A DNA stretch of 32,191 bases from positions 1-32,191 of the forward strand of contig WBUF01000027.1 in the NCBI GenBank assembly GCA_008933825.1, read 5' to 3'. Both the position numbers and the translations under genes were made by a program. This document shows positions 22,333 to 29,312 of this stretch, in pieces. How positions within the stretch are numbered: position 1 is the stretch's first letter; the number at the start of each line of letters is the position of its first letter. The stretch comes from Rhodocyclaceae bacterium. Its GTDB lineage: Bacteria; Pseudomonadota; Gammaproteobacteria; Burkholderiales; Rhodocyclaceae. Below the pieces are notes generated by a model that was not told the DNA's origin, searched no databases, and saw only the letters and a list, made by a program, of their open reading frames with translations.

Positions 22333-22349
22333 GATAACTTCGGCAACAG

Positions 22350-22378
22350 ACGGCGGCAGGTGTCTGCCGCCGTTTTTG
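22350..22378 (+). terminator. Rho-independent terminator / attenuator after the binding-protein gene
   Basis: A perfect 10-bp stem ACGGCGGCAG / CTGCCGCCGT (22350-22359, 22364-22373) with a 4-nt loop is followed by TTTT. It lies between the binding-protein gene and the first permease gene, the classic place for partial termination that keeps binding protein in excess. Confidence 0.85.
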
Positions 22379-22388
22379 CGTCCGCACC

Positions 22389-23255
22389 ATGGATTTCGCC
22401 TTCTTCCTGATCCAGCTGCTCAACGGCCTGCAATACGGCCTGCTGCTGTTCCTCGTCGCCTCGGGGCTGACGCTGATCTTCGGCATCATGGGCATCATCA
22501 ACCTGGCCCACGGCAGCTTCTACATGCTCGGCGCCTACCTCGCCTGGTCGCTGGCCGGCCTGACGGGCAGCCTCGTTGCGGCCATCCTCGTCGCCGTGCC
22601 GCTCACCGTCGTCTTCGGCATGGCGCTGGAGTGGCTGCTGATTCGCCGGCTCTATGAGCGCGACCACCTCTTCCAGGTGCTGCTCACCTACGGCCTGATC
22701 CTGGTCTTCGAGGAGATGCGCAGCATCCTCTGGGGCGACGACGTGCATGGCGTGCCGGTGCCGGCGCTGCTCAACGCCTCGATCCCGCTCACCGAGAACT
22801 TGTCCTATCCGGTGTACCGCCTGTTCATCTCCGCCGTCTGCCTGCTGCTGGCGCTCGGTCTCTACCTGCTGATCCAGAAGACCCGGCTCGGCATGATGAT
22901 CCGCGCCGGCGCCAGCAACCGCGACATGGTGCAGTCGCTCGGCATCAACATCAAGTTCATCTACACCCTGGTGTTCGCCATCGGCGTGGCGCTGGCGGCC
23001 TTCGCCGGCATGATCAATGCGCCGCTCTCCTCGGTGTTCCCCAACATGGGCGGGCAGGTGCTGATCATCTGCTTCGTCGTGGTGGTGATCGGCGGCATCG
23101 GCTCGGTGAAGGGCGCCATGGTCGCCTCCCTCATGATCGGCCTGGCCGACACCTTCGGCCAGGTGCTGTTGCCGGAAGTGGCCGGCATGATCGTCTATCT
23201 TTTGATGGCCATCGTGCTGGTGTGGCGGCCAGCCGGCCTGTTCGGGAGGGCCTGA
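22389..23255 (+). CDS. ABC transporter permease, LivH type
   Basis: A 288-residue inner-membrane permease of the branched-chain-amino-acid ABC family. It starts MDFAFFLIQLLNGLQYGLLLFLVASGLTLIFGIMGIINLAHG, the LivH signature, and has about eight hydrophobic segments. The conserved cytoplasmic loop is TRLGMMIRAGASNRDMVQSLGI and the end GGIGSVKGAMVASLMIGLADTFGQ. It pairs with the LivM-type permease 1 bp downstream. With the neighbouring binding protein it probably imports benzoate or a similar aromatic acid. Confidence 0.93.
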   Translation: MDFAFFLIQLLNGLQYGLLLFLVASGLTLIFGIMGIINLAHGSFYMLGAYLAWSLAGLTGSLVAAILVAVPLTVVFGMALEWLLIRRLYERDHLFQVLLTYGLILVFEEMRSILWGDDVHGVPVPALLNASIPLTENLSYPVYRLFISAVCLLLALGLYLLIQKTRLGMMIRAGASNRDMVQSLGINIKFIYTLVFAIGVALAAFAGMINAPLSSVFPNMGGQVLIICFVVVVIGGIGSVKGAMVASLMIGLADTFGQVLLPEVAGMIVYLLMAIVLVWRPAGLFGRA

Positions 23256-23256
23256 G

Positions 23257-24255
23257 GTGGCGCCGGCGAGAACTCGGCAATTCGCCCTGCTTGCCTGTGC
23301 GCTGCTGCTGGCGGCATTTCCCCTGGTCGGCGGCACCTTCTACGTGCAGCTCGTCGTCAAGGTGATGATCCTCGCCATCTTCGCCATGAGCCTGGATCTG
23401 CTGATCGGCTTCACCGGCCTGGTGAGTTTCGGCCACGCCGCCTATTTCGGCCTGGCCGGCTATGCGCTGGCCCTGCTCGGGCCGAAGTACGAGGCGGCCA
23501 GCCTGTGGTGGTCGCTGCCGGCGGCGATGGCGGTGTGCGCGCTGTTCGCCTTCCTGACCGGCCTGCTGGTGCTGCGCACCAGGGGCATCTTCTTCATCAT
23601 GGTGACCCTGGCCTTCGCCCAGATGCTGTTCTTCGTCTTCCACGACACCAAGCTCGGCGGCGGCTCCGACGGCATCTACATCTACAACAAGCCCGAGCTG
23701 AAGCTCGGCGACTTCGCCCTCGCCAACCTCGACAAGACCGAGCATTTCTACTGGCTGGTGCTGGTTCTGATGGTCGCCGTCTATCTGCTGCTGGCGCGCG
23801 TGCTCGGTTCGACCTTCGGCCGGGCGCTGGTCGGCATCAAGGTGAACGAGCATCGCATGCAGGCGCTCGGCTTTCCCGTCTTCCGCTACAAGCTGGCGAG
23901 CTACGTGCTGGCCGGCGCGCTGGGCGGCCTCTCCGGCTACCTCGCCGCCGTGCAGTTCGGCTTCGTCAACCCGGAGATACTCTCCTGGCACCAGTCCGGC
24001 GCGGTGATGATGATGGTCATCCTCGGCGGCATGGGCACGCTCTACGGCCCGGTGCTCGGCGCCTTCGCCTTCGTGCTGCTGCAGGAAGCCTTTTCCAACC
24101 AGGCCTGGTTCGGCGCCTGGGCCAAGCACTGGCAGCTGGCCATGGGTCTGTTCATCATCCTGGTGGCGATGTACCTGCCGCAGGGCCTGGCCGGCCTGCT
24201 GCAGAAATTCGGCCGCAAGGACGAGGCTGCGCAGGCGGAGGAGGAGCATGGCTGA
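23257..24255 (+). CDS. ABC transporter permease, LivM type
   Basis: A 332-residue second permease of the importer. The LivM signature is MSLDLLIGFTGLVSFGHAAYFGLAGYALALL, and the EAA-like loop GRALVGIKVNEHRMQALGFPVFRYK and GGMGTLYGPVLGAFAFVLLQE are conserved. It starts with GTG at 23257, with GGGAGGG 10 nt upstream overlapping the end of the previous gene. Its 3' end overlaps the ATPase gene by 8 bp. Confidence 0.92.
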   Translation: MAPARTRQFALLACALLLAAFPLVGGTFYVQLVVKVMILAIFAMSLDLLIGFTGLVSFGHAAYFGLAGYALALLGPKYEAASLWWSLPAAMAVCALFAFLTGLLVLRTRGIFFIMVTLAFAQMLFFVFHDTKLGGGSDGIYIYNKPELKLGDFALANLDKTEHFYWLVLVLMVAVYLLLARVLGSTFGRALVGIKVNEHRMQALGFPVFRYKLASYVLAGALGGLSGYLAAVQFGFVNPEILSWHQSGAVMMMVILGGMGTLYGPVLGAFAFVLLQEAFSNQAWFGAWAKHWQLAMGLFIILVAMYLPQGLAGLLQKFGRKDEAAQAEEEHG

Positions 24256-25009
24256 GCCCATCCTGCGCACGCAAGAGCTGACCAGGCGCTTCGGCGGCCT
24301 CGTCGCCGTGAGCAAGGTCTCGCTCGAGCTGCGCGTCGGCGAGGTGCACGCCGTGATCGGCCCCAACGGCGCCGGCAAGTCGACCCTCACCAACCTGCTC
24401 TCCGGCGACCTGCCGCCGAGCTCCGGCAGCGTGCAACTGGAGGGGCGCGACATCGCCGGCCTCAAGTCCGACCGCATCTCGCGCCTCGGCGTCGGCCGCA
24501 GCTACCAGAAGACCAACATCTTCCTGCCGTTCACGGTGTTCGAGAATTGCCGCCTGGCGGCGCAGTCGCGCGCGCCGCGCCCCTGGCGCGTGTTCGGCAA
24601 CGCGCTCGGCTTCGCCGACATCAACCGCCAGGCCGAGGCGGCCATGGAGGCGGCCGGCCTTGCCCATCGCCGCGACCGCGTCGCCGCCACGCTTTCGCAC
24701 GGCGAGCAGCGCCAGCTCGAGATCGCCATGTGCCTGGCGACGCAGCCGCGCCTGCTGCTGCTCGACGAGCCGCTCGCCGGCATGGGCCCGCACGAATCCC
24801 ACCGCATGGTCGAGCTCATCAGGAAACTCAGCGAAGGCCATGCCATCATGCTCATCGAGCACGACATGGACGCCGTTTTCGCCGTCGCGCACAGGCTGAC
24901 GGTGATGGTGAACGGCGAGGTGATCGAATCCGGCACGCCCGAAGCGGTGCGCAACAGCCCGGCCGTGCAGCTCGCCTACCTCGGCGGGGAGGACAACCTC
25001 CATGGCTGA
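24248..25009 (+). CDS. ABC transporter ATPase, LivG type
   Basis: A 253-residue ATPase. Walker A is GPNGAGKST (about 39-47), the signature LSHGEQRQLEIAM, Walker B LLLLDEPLAGM and the H-loop LIEHDMD, followed by VMVNGEVIESGTPEAVR. LSHGE in place of LSGGE is normal for LivG. It overlaps both neighbours by 8 bp, so the three cytoplasmic and membrane subunits are tightly coupled. Confidence 0.94.
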   Translation: MAEPILRTQELTRRFGGLVAVSKVSLELRVGEVHAVIGPNGAGKSTLTNLLSGDLPPSSGSVQLEGRDIAGLKSDRISRLGVGRSYQKTNIFLPFTVFENCRLAAQSRAPRPWRVFGNALGFADINRQAEAAMEAAGLAHRRDRVAATLSHGEQRQLEIAMCLATQPRLLLLDEPLAGMGPHESHRMVELIRKLSEGHAIMLIEHDMDAVFAVAHRLTVMVNGEVIESGTPEAVRNSPAVQLAYLGGEDNLHG

Positions 25010-25715
25010 ACTGTTATTGGAGGCCAGCGGCCTGCACAGCTTCTACGGCGTCAGCCACATCCTGCACGGCGTCGACTTCCACGTCGCGCGCGGCGAATGC
25101 ATCGGCCTCATGGGCCGCAACGGCATGGGCAAGACCACGCTGCTCAAATCCATGCTCGGCCTGGTGCGGCCGAAAGAGGGCGCGGTGCGCGTGCGTGGCA
25201 AGGAGATGACCCAGGCGGCGCCACACGCCATCGCCCGCGCCGGCATCGCCTACGTGCCCGAGGGACGCGGCATCTTCCCCAACCTCACGGTGCGCGAGAA
25301 CCTGGTCATGGCGGCGCGCGCCGGCGTCGACGGTCGCCGCGAGTGGGATTTCGAGCGCGTCATGGCCACCTTCCCGCGGCTGGCCGAGCGCATCGACAAC
25401 GGCGGCGCGCAGCTCTCCGGCGGCGAGCAGCAGATGCTCACCATCGGCCGCGCGCTGATGACCAACCCCGACCTGCTCATCCTCGACGAAGCGACCGAGG
25501 GCCTCGCCCCACTCATCGCCCGGGAGATCTGGAACATCATCCGCAGCATCCGCGCCTCCGGCATCGCCACGGTGATCGTCGACAAGAACTACGGTGCCGT
25601 GATGGCGCTCGCCCACCGCAGCGTGGTGATCGTCAAGGGCCGCGTCGTTTTCGCCGGCACGTCGAGCGAGCTGTCCGACAACGAAGAGCTGATGCACCGC
25701 TTCCTGGGGGTTTAA
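25002..25715 (+). CDS. ABC transporter ATPase, LivF type
   Basis: A 237-residue second ATPase of the importer, starting MAELLLEASGLHSFYGVSHILHGVDF. Walker A is GRNGMGKTT (about 38-46), AYVPEGRGIFPNLTVRENL is LivF-typical, the signature LSGGEQQMLTIGRAL and Walker B LLILDEATEGLAP. The helical-domain sequence PEGRGIFPNLT distinguishes it from LivG. It ends the transporter block; a repeat element separates it from the hydrolase. Confidence 0.94.
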   Translation: MAELLLEASGLHSFYGVSHILHGVDFHVARGECIGLMGRNGMGKTTLLKSMLGLVRPKEGAVRVRGKEMTQAAPHAIARAGIAYVPEGRGIFPNLTVRENLVMAARAGVDGRREWDFERVMATFPRLAERIDNGGAQLSGGEQQMLTIGRALMTNPDLLILDEATEGLAPLIAREIWNIIRSIRASGIATVIVDKNYGAVMALAHRSVVIVKGRVVFAGTSSELSDNEELMHRFLGV

Positions 25716-25728
25716 AGTCCAAACCATG

Positions 25729-25813
25729 AACCACAGAGGCACAGAGACACTGAGAAACAAGATGAATCATTCGTTCATATGGTTTTCCTCTGTGCCTCTG
25801 TGTCTCTGTGGTT
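25729..25813. repeat. Inverted repeat element between livF-type gene and hydrolase
   Basis: Arms at 25729-25750 and 25792-25813 made of CAGAGGCACAGAGAC-type sequence are near-perfect inverted repeats (20 of 22 match) around a 41-bp AT-rich centre. It is an interspersed non-coding repeat of a kind common in proteobacteria. It could form a long hairpin in the operon transcript. Confidence 0.8.
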
Positions 25814-25830
25814 AAGGGTTTTATCAAGGC

Positions 25831-26601
25831 ATGCAATCCGGTTTCGTCCAGGCCGCCGGCCACAACCTCGAATACCGCCTCATCCCCGCCCACCAGGTGA
25901 ACCGGCCGACGCTGGTCTTCCTGCACGAGGGCCTCGGCTCGGTGGCAATGTGGCGCGACTTCCCGGCGAAAGTCGCCGCCGCCACCGGCTGCCGCACGCT
26001 CGTCTACTCGCGCCACGGCTACGGCGAATCCGACCTGCTGGCCGAACCCTTCACCGTGCGCTACATGCACGACGAGGCGCTGATCGCGCTGCCCGAGCTG
26101 CTCGACAAGCTGCAAATTGAAAAACCGGTGCTGGTCGGCCATTCCGACGGCGGTTCCATCGCGCTGATCCACGCCGGCGGGGCGGGGCGGCCGGTCGCCG
26201 GTCTCATCCTCATGGCGCCGCACGTCTTCGTCGAGGACCTGTCGATCGCCAGCATCGCCCAGGCCAAGGTCACCTTCGAGACCACCGACCTCGCGCAGAA
26301 GCTCGGCAAATACCACCGCGATCCGGTGAAGACGTTCTGGGGCTGGAACGACATCTGGCTGCATCCCGACTTTCGCGCCTGGAACATCGAGGAATACCTG
26401 CCGCACGTGACCTGCCCGGTGTCAGCCATTCAGGGCGAGGACGACGAATACGGCACGCCGGCGCAGGTCGAAGCCATCCGCAAGCAGGCGAAAGGCGAAG
26501 TCGAAGTCCTCATGCTCGCCGACTGCCGCCACTCCCCCCACAAGGACCAGCCCCAGGCCACGCTCGAGGCGATGGCGGGGTTCATCGAGCGGATCAGCTA
26601 A
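25831..26601 (+). CDS. Alpha/beta hydrolase of the benzoate cluster
   Basis: A 256-residue alpha/beta hydrolase: oxyanion region FLHEGLGSVAMWRDFP, nucleophile elbow GHSDGG (Ser about 107), acid in IQGEDDEYGTP and His in DCRHSPHKDQP. Related hydrolases are often found beside box genes; a housekeeping thioesterase role for benzoyl-CoA or an ester/lactone hydrolase has been suggested in general, but the substrate is not visible here. It is the last gene of the rightward cluster. Two decayed partial copies of its 3' end lie downstream (27081-27177 and 28141-28176), each after a toxin-antitoxin module. Confidence 0.9.
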   Translation: MQSGFVQAAGHNLEYRLIPAHQVNRPTLVFLHEGLGSVAMWRDFPAKVAAATGCRTLVYSRHGYGESDLLAEPFTVRYMHDEALIALPELLDKLQIEKPVLVGHSDGGSIALIHAGGAGRPVAGLILMAPHVFVEDLSIASIAQAKVTFETTDLAQKLGKYHRDPVKTFWGWNDIWLHPDFRAWNIEEYLPHVTCPVSAIQGEDDEYGTPAQVEAIRKQAKGEVEVLMLADCRHSPHKDQPQATLEAMAGFIERIS

Positions 26602-26624
26602 GAGTCAGTCGCAGGGAAACGGCT
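26601..26624 (-). repeat. 24-bp dispersed motif, copy 7 (degenerate)
   Basis: Minus-strand match with two mismatches (A for the first C, C in the TTT tail). It begins on the last base of the hydrolase stop codon and ends in the hicA stop region. Confidence 0.55.
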
Positions 26625-26835
26625 ACAGGTCTTCCGGGGTTATGCCGGTGTGTTTGGCGATGCGGGAGAGCATTCTTGGCCCGATTTCCTCGCCGTCATG
26701 AAAGGCGAAGACGACGTCCGGCCAGCCGTCGCGGCTAAGGGTGCGGTGCGAACCGGACTGGCGCTTGAGTTTCCATCCGATGCCAAACAAGGCGGCAAGC
26801 AGACGCTTCGCCTTGATGGCCGGCCATTGACTCAT
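26623..26835 (-). CDS. hicA: HicA-type mRNA interferase toxin
   Basis: A 70-residue HicA-like protein with the double-stranded-RNA-binding-like fold: RLLAALFGIGWKLKRQSGSHRTLSRDG with catalytic His 30 in GSH, and EIGPRMLSRIAKHTGITPEDL at the end. It would cleave mRNA when not bound by HicB. It follows hicB with a 4-bp overlap, so the order is antitoxin first. The open frame and catalytic His suggest it is intact. Confidence 0.88.
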   Translation of the reverse strand: MSQWPAIKAKRLLAALFGIGWKLKRQSGSHRTLSRDGWPDVVFAFHDGEEIGPRMLSRIAKHTGITPEDL

Positions 26836-27041
26836 GCGGCGAGGGGAATGGAAATGCTGATTTCGACCGGACGCGATTCGCCATGTTCGAGTCGCTCTGC
26901 CATGGCGCGGAGGGCAAGCGCTTCCGCCTTCGCCATGGCTTCCTCCGCCGTGCTGCCGTAGCTCAACGCGCCGGGCAGCTGCGGAACCTCGGCGATCCAG
27001 CGGTCATCGGCTTCTTGCTCGCACTCAATGGTGAAATTCAT
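26832..27041 (-). CDS. hicB: HicB-type antitoxin
   Basis: A 69-residue protein with the partially degraded RNase H-like HicB fold: MNFTIECEQEADDRWIAEVPQLPGALSYGSTAEEAMAKAEALALRAMAERLE. It is short and lacks an added DNA-binding domain, so autoregulation may need a partner. CGGAG is a plausible ribosome site just before the ATG. It forms a toxin-antitoxin pair with hicA. Confidence 0.88.
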   Translation of the reverse strand: MNFTIECEQEADDRWIAEVPQLPGALSYGSTAEEAMAKAEALALRAMAERLEHGESRPVEISISIPLAA

Positions 27042-27080
27042 GATCGAACTCCGGTGGAGGGTTGTGTGGATTGTAACCCG

Positions 27081-27177
27081 TTCCGCACCTGGAACATCGA
27101 GGAACGCCTACCCCCGCAAGGACCAGCCCCTGGCCACGCTCGATACGATGGTGGAGTTCAGCGAGCGCATCGGCTGA
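27081..27177 (+). pseudogene. Remnant of the hydrolase 3' end, copy 2
   Basis: The first part matches the hydrolase gene around 26371-26399 (reading RxWNIEE) and the rest matches its last 65 bp through the stop codon. The middle, about parent 26402-26532, is deleted, which shifts the frame. It is the second of three copies of this 3' end. Confidence 0.75.
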
Positions 27178-27200
27178 AAGTCAGTCTGTGCGGGACGGCG
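27177..27200 (-). repeat. 24-bp dispersed motif, copy 8
   Basis: Exact minus-strand match. It begins on the last base of the remnant stop codon, as copy 7 does at the intact hydrolase gene. Confidence 0.8.
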
Positions 27201-27454
27201 AATCGGTTATCCAGCCGGTGCGCCAGTTGGGAATTTGGTTGCGTCCAATTGGGAAGATAATCGTTCCGAATCGGGATTTCCGAAAGTCGATTCTGAGAAG
27301 ATCGTTGGCGCCGTGTTGGAGAGACTGACTTTGTTTCGCCAGCGGTGCCACCCTAACGCTATGGCGCCGCCGGCAAAGCGCCGGTCATGGCGCATGCCGA
27401 TAGCGCATGATTCGGATCGTCAGCTGCCAAAGTCGATGTGCATAATCAGGGCAG
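27201..27454. other. Intergenic region between hydrolase remnant and vapC
   Basis: No gene I can support. It contains motif copy 9 and two TTGGGAA repeats; a 62-codon minus-strand frame at 27207-27395 has no recognisable family or good ribosome site. Confidence 0.5.
27309..27332 (+). repeat. 24-bp dispersed motif, copy 9
   Basis: Exact plus-strand match, pointing away from copy 8, with 108 bp between them. Confidence 0.8.
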
Positions 27455-27853
27455 CTACCACAGCGCTGCCTTGCAGTGCTTGCGAATGAGCGCGTCCTTG
27501 GTGACCAGCCGGCCGCCGGCCAGCAGGGCGGCGGCGACGATGAGGCGGTCGAAGGGGTCGCGCGTCCAGTGGAGGTCGCGGGCGCGGCCGACGATCTTCT
27601 CCAGGGGTTGCGGGTCGAGGGCGAGGCCGATCTCGGTAGAGAGGGCCGAGAGCACCGCCGCCGGCCCTTTGCCGATGCGGCCGATCTCGTGCAGGTACTG
27701 CAACTCGAGGTCGACGATGGGCGAAACGGCCAGGCGCCCGCGCTCGATGGCGGCGCGGGCGGGCTCGGAGAGCAGATCGATCCTGGCCTCGTACAGCCAG
27801 CAGACGATGGGCGTGTCGAGGTGGATCAGCCCAGGTTTTTCGGCTCGCGCCAT
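27455..27853 (-). CDS. vapC: VapC-type PIN-domain toxin
   Basis: A 132-residue PIN-domain ribonuclease. IHLDTPIVCWLYE carries the first acidic residue (D13), VSPIVDLELQYL has E50, RDPFDRLIVAAALLAGGRLVTKDALI holds D99/D102 and D120. All expected acidic positions are present, so it looks active. It overlaps vapB by 28 bp and has no better internal start. Confidence 0.9.
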   Translation of the reverse strand: MARAEKPGLIHLDTPIVCWLYEARIDLLSEPARAAIERGRLAVSPIVDLELQYLHEIGRIGKGPAAVLSALSTEIGLALDPQPLEKIVGRARDLHWTRDPFDRLIVAAALLAGGRLVTKDALIRKHCKAALW

Positions 27854-28065
27854 TCGCCCACTTTCATTTCGCCCAGGTCGGCGGCATCGCCCTTGACGAG
27901 CTTGCGGCGCTTGAGCGCGGCCAGGCGCGGCCTGGCGGCGTTCTCGGCCACCAGCAGCAGCGTCCTGCCGCGGCGCTCGATCGCCACGGGCACGCCGCTC
28001 TCCAACACCTCGTCGGCCACCTGGAACAGCTTCTGGCGCAGGGCGGTAATCGAAAGCTTGTGCAT
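27826..28065 (-). CDS. vapB: VapB-type antitoxin (Phd/YefM-like)
   Basis: A 79-residue antitoxin starting MHKLSITALRQKLFQVADEVLESGVPVAIERRGRTLLLVAENA, a Phd/YefM-like DNA-binding fold, with a toxin-binding tail KVGEWREPKNLG. The ATG at 28065 has GGAG 6 nt upstream; earlier in-frame Mets lie across the operator and are unlikely. It pairs with vapC. Confidence 0.88.
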   Translation of the reverse strand: MHKLSITALRQKLFQVADEVLESGVPVAIERRGRTLLLVAENAARPRLAALKRRKLVKGDAADLGEMKVGEWREPKNLG

Positions 28066-28075
28066 GACGGACTCC

Positions 28076-28104
28076 ATATGTACAGTACGTCGCATTATAT
28101 GTAC
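28076..28104. promoter_or_regulatory. Candidate vapBC autoregulatory operator
   Basis: ATATGTAC occurs twice (28076-28083 and 28097-28104), 21 bp apart (two helical turns), and GTAC-A-GTAC (28080-28088) is palindromic. It lies 11-39 bp upstream of vapB, where a VapBC complex would bind. Confidence 0.55.
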
Positions 28105-28140
28105 GGAACGCTTGGCATGCAATGGCCGGCTCGCGTCGAG

Positions 28141-28176
28141 CTGGTGATGGTGGGGTTCGTCGACCGGATCGGCTGA
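28141..28176 (+). pseudogene. Remnant of the hydrolase 3' end, copy 3
   Basis: About the last 33 bp of the hydrolase gene, through the stop codon (GATGG-GGGGTTC-TCGA-CGGATC-GCT pattern), recurs here with a few changes. It lies right after the vapBC module and is followed by motif copy 10. Confidence 0.65.
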
Positions 28177-28200
28177 AAAGTCAGTGAGCGTGAGACGGCG
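28177..28200 (-). repeat. 24-bp dispersed motif, copy 10
   Basis: Minus-strand match with a single mismatch (CACTGACTTT). It sits directly after hydrolase remnant copy 3. Confidence 0.7.
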
Positions 28201-28221
28201 CTGAGACACTTGTTTATAGAC

Positions 28222-28276
28222 GTCGCGGTAGCGACACGCACAAGCAGGCGGCCCTTGTGGCCGCCTGCTTGTGCGT
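28222..28276. repeat. Two stem-loops abutting the CRISPR array
   Basis: A small hairpin GTCGC-GGTA-GCGAC (28222-28235) is followed by a perfect 18-bp inverted repeat (28236-28253 and 28259-28276, 5-nt loop). The right arm runs into the first two bases of the first CRISPR repeat. There is no T-run, so it is not a standard terminator. It is in the position of an array boundary or leader structure; function unknown. Confidence 0.75.
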
Positions 28277-28914
28277 TGTAGCTCCCTCTCTCACCCCGGA
28301 AGGCTACAATCCTGCTATTCGCAACAAGCTACGCGCTTGGAGTTGTAGCTCCCTCTCTCACCCCGGAAGGCTACAATCGTAGACCATCCTCTTAATAGCA
28401 CCAGAGGTGTTGTAGCTCCCTCTCTCACCCCGGAAGGCTACAATCTCGCTTGTAATTCACCCATAGCGCCGAATAGTTGTAGCTCCCTCTCTCACCCCGG
28501 AAGGCTACAATCTACCGCTGCGATCTGGCAACGAGGCATTCGGTTGTAGCTCCCTCTCTCACCCCGGAAGGCTACAATCCTCAACTCCACGTTATGCCTC
28601 TTGCAGCAGGTTGTAGCTCCCTCTCTCACCCCGGAAGGCTACAATCTTCAACTGCACACACGGCCATTCCGTCAGAGTTGTAGCTCCCTCTCTCACCCCG
28701 GAAGGCTACAATCGAACACTGACCGATGATGGATTCCTCCAGCGTTGTAGCTCCCTCTCTCACCCCGGAAGGCTACAATCAAGTCTTGCGAGACAGAATC
28801 GCAGACGGATGTTGTAGCTCCCTCTCTCACCCCGGAAGGCTACAATCGTTCACATTGACAGCATTTCGGTATCTTCCGTTGTAGCTCCCTCTCTCACCCC
28901 GGAAGGCTACAATC
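28275..28914 (+). CRISPR. Type II-C CRISPR array, 10 repeats and 9 spacers
   Basis: Ten apparently identical 37-bp repeats (GTTGTAGCTCCC... ...GGAAGGCTACAATC) start every 67 bp from 28275 to 28878, leaving nine unique 30-bp spacers. The repeat closely resembles the 36-bp Neisseria meningitidis II-C repeat at both ends; a trailing C present in 10 of 10 makes it 37 bp here. By that homology the crRNA sense is the plus strand. TACAAT at the repeat end is a good -10 box, so each repeat may drive its own crRNA as in Neisseria. No degenerate terminal repeat is seen. cas2-cas1-cas9 lie to the right on the opposite strand. Confidence 0.98.
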
Positions 28915-28929
28915 TGGCATCCCGTAAAT

Positions 28930-28965
28930 CCCCGCCCAGCCTGGCTTGGGCGGGGATTTTTTTGC
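28930..28965 (+). terminator. Rho-independent terminator after the CRISPR array
   Basis: An 11-bp GC-rich stem ATCCCCGCCCA / TGGGCGGGGAT with an 8-nt loop is followed by TTTTTT on the plus strand. It ends plus-strand array transcription and, being palindromic, may also end the leftward cas genes. Confidence 0.85.
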
Positions 28966-28976
28966 TCGATTCGGCC

Positions 28977-29309
28977 TCAAAAAAGCAGCATCTGGTTGGC
29001 CGTGACCTTTTTTTCCTGAAAAAGCGGCATGCCGACGAGCAGGCGGATGCCCGCGAACTGCTTCTCCGTCACGGTCATGCAGCGCACCGATCCTTCGGGC
29101 GGCAGGTTCTCAACGAGGCGTTTGAGATGCTTTTCCTGTGCATCGGTGCCGTTGAGCAGCCGGCCATAAACCGACCACTGGATCATGTCGTAGCCGTCAT
29201 TGAGCAGGAAGCGGCGGAATTGCACGTAGGCGCGCTTTTCGGCCTTGGTCACCATGGGCAGATCGAAGAAAACGAGCAGTCGCATGAACCGCCTCGTCTC
29301 GACGCCCAT
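28977..29309 (-). CDS. cas2: CRISPR-associated endonuclease Cas2
   Basis: A 110-residue Cas2 of the type II kind: MRLLVFFDLPMVTKAEKRAYVQFRRFLLNDGYDMIQWSVYGRLLNG, with the conserved Asp in FFDLP. It forms the spacer-integration complex with Cas1. The ATG at 29309 has GGAG 9-12 nt upstream inside the end of cas1; an alternative internal Met at 29285 starts at MRLLVFF. It lies 3 bp after cas1 and appears intact. Confidence 0.95.
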   Translation of the reverse strand: MGVETRRFMRLLVFFDLPMVTKAEKRAYVQFRRFLLNDGYDMIQWSVYGRLLNGTDAQEKHLKRLVENLPPEGSVRCMTVTEKQFAGIRLLVGMPLFQEKKVTANQMLLF

Positions 29310-29312
29310 GTC

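Noticed and set aside
25633..26406. Minus-strand frame with TTETQRHRGK
   Set aside because: It is a translation of the inverted repeat at 25729-25813 plus antisense of the hydrolase.
27207..27395. Small minus-strand frame of 62 codons
   Set aside because: No family resemblance, no good ribosome site, and it spans motif copy 9; not supported as a gene.
28201..28276. tracrRNA in the two-hairpin region beside the array
   Set aside because: Tandem hairpins fit a tracrRNA tail, but no anti-repeat complementary to the CRISPR repeat and no T-run is present.
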